DNA of 5,082 nt from Acholeplasmataceae bacterium (GTDB lineage Bacteria > Bacillota_I > Bacilli_A > ML615J-28 > CAG-698), in assembly GCA_012840905.1 (NCBI GenBank), contig DUVT01000208.1:1-5082 (forward strand). The letters are read 5' to 3'. A model generated the notes under the pieces. It made no database searches, was not told where the DNA came from, and saw only the letters and a list, made by a program, of their open reading frames with translations. The position numbers were made by a program, and so were the translations under genes. The stretch's first letter is position 1. Each line of letters begins with the position of its first letter. Positions 4,862 through 5,082 of the stretch are shown here, one piece after another.

Positions 4862-5082
4862 ATGAAGAGTATAGTAGATTCAGAATTAGAAGGATCAATT
4901 AAACCAATAACTAGAAACTATCCTTTAACTAAAATTAACGAATTTATAAAAAAGCAAATAGTCTTAACTATTGCAATAATTATAATGTTAATTACGATTA
5001 TCTTTGTACCAATAGATAAAACATATTTAACATATTTTAATTTACCTACACTTGCAACGTTATTTTGCACTTTAGCTGTAGT
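4862..5082 (+). CDS. SLC13-family (CitT/ArsB-like) anion permease, N-terminal fragment
   Basis: An ATG at 4862 opens a frame of 73 complete codons that runs off the right edge. The start is supported by AGAAAGAGAG 6 nt upstream and an extended -10 promoter. The protein begins with a hydrophilic tail (about 1-33) ending in the basic stretch IKKQ. A hydrophobic membrane segment follows (about 34-51). Residues 48-73 read FVPIDK, then TYLTYFNLPTL, then LFCTLAVV. 'Membrane helix, FVP-x-DK, Y-F/D-x-x-T-L, LFC-x-x-AVV' is the pattern I know from the beginning of bacterial SLC13-type permeases of the ion transporter superfamily, which move dicarboxylates, citrate, sulfate, arsenite or similar anions, often with Na+. 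The substrate cannot be told from the fragment. It is divergent from the nqr operon and shares its control region. Confidence 0.72.
   Translation, partial: MKSIVDSELEGSIKPITRNYPLTKINEFIKKQIVLTIAIIIMLITIIFVPIDKTYLTYFNLPTLATLFCTLAV

Noticed and set aside
1..5082. Mobile elements, CRISPR arrays, tRNA or rRNA genes
   Set aside because: No transposase fragments, terminal inverted repeats, regularly spaced repeats or cloverleaf-like sequence were seen.

Overview
The window is AT-rich, with A+T-biased codons, long A/T homopolymers and strong AGGAG-type Shine-Dalgarno sites. This suggests a low-GC Firmicute or a Mollicutes-related lineage. UGA is used as a real stop: nqrB ends in TGA inside an ATGA overlap with nqrC, and tryptophans in these proteins that I traced are TGG. 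That argues against Mycoplasma/Spiroplasma code 4 and fits code 11 organisms such as Acholeplasma-, Haloplasma- or Izemoplasma-like bacteria, or ordinary Firmicutes. The taxonomic guess is low confidence.

Layout. Positions 1-169 (minus strand) hold the N-terminal 56 codons of an unrecognised protein that runs off the left edge. A perfect 11-bp hairpin (207-233) separates it from a YjdM/PhnA zinc-ribbon protein gene (269-592, minus) that has its own good sigma-A-type promoter (623-650). Next comes a rho-independent terminator (680-709, minus) that closes the main feature, a five-gene minus-strand operon at 4584-732. Its order is nqrB-nqrC-nqrD-nqrE-nqrF, with intergenic gaps of -4, 9, 20 and 12 nt. 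A 277-nt divergent control region (4585-4861) carries one promoter facing each way. The start of an SLC13-type anion permease gene (4862 onward, plus) runs off the right edge.

How the genes work together. The operon encodes most of a Na+-translocating NADH dehydrogenase of the NQR/RNF superfamily. NqrF would take a hydride from NADH (FAD plus [2Fe-2S]). Electrons would then pass to the intramembrane cluster held by four cysteines of NqrD and NqrE, on to covalent FMN on the extracytoplasmic domain of NqrC, and to NqrB, coupled to Na+ export. All ligand residues expected for the NqrF, NqrD/E and NqrC centres are present, as are three acidic residues implicated in Na+ uptake.

Two things are odd. 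There is no nqrA (or rnfC) in the operon: nqrB has its own promoter and the next gene upstream is divergent. In addition, the NqrB flavinylation motif, normally [S/T]GAT, is degenerate. The best reading is a reduced or rewired NQR-like complex, possibly sending electrons to a non-quinone acceptor, next to a transporter that could use the Na+ gradient.
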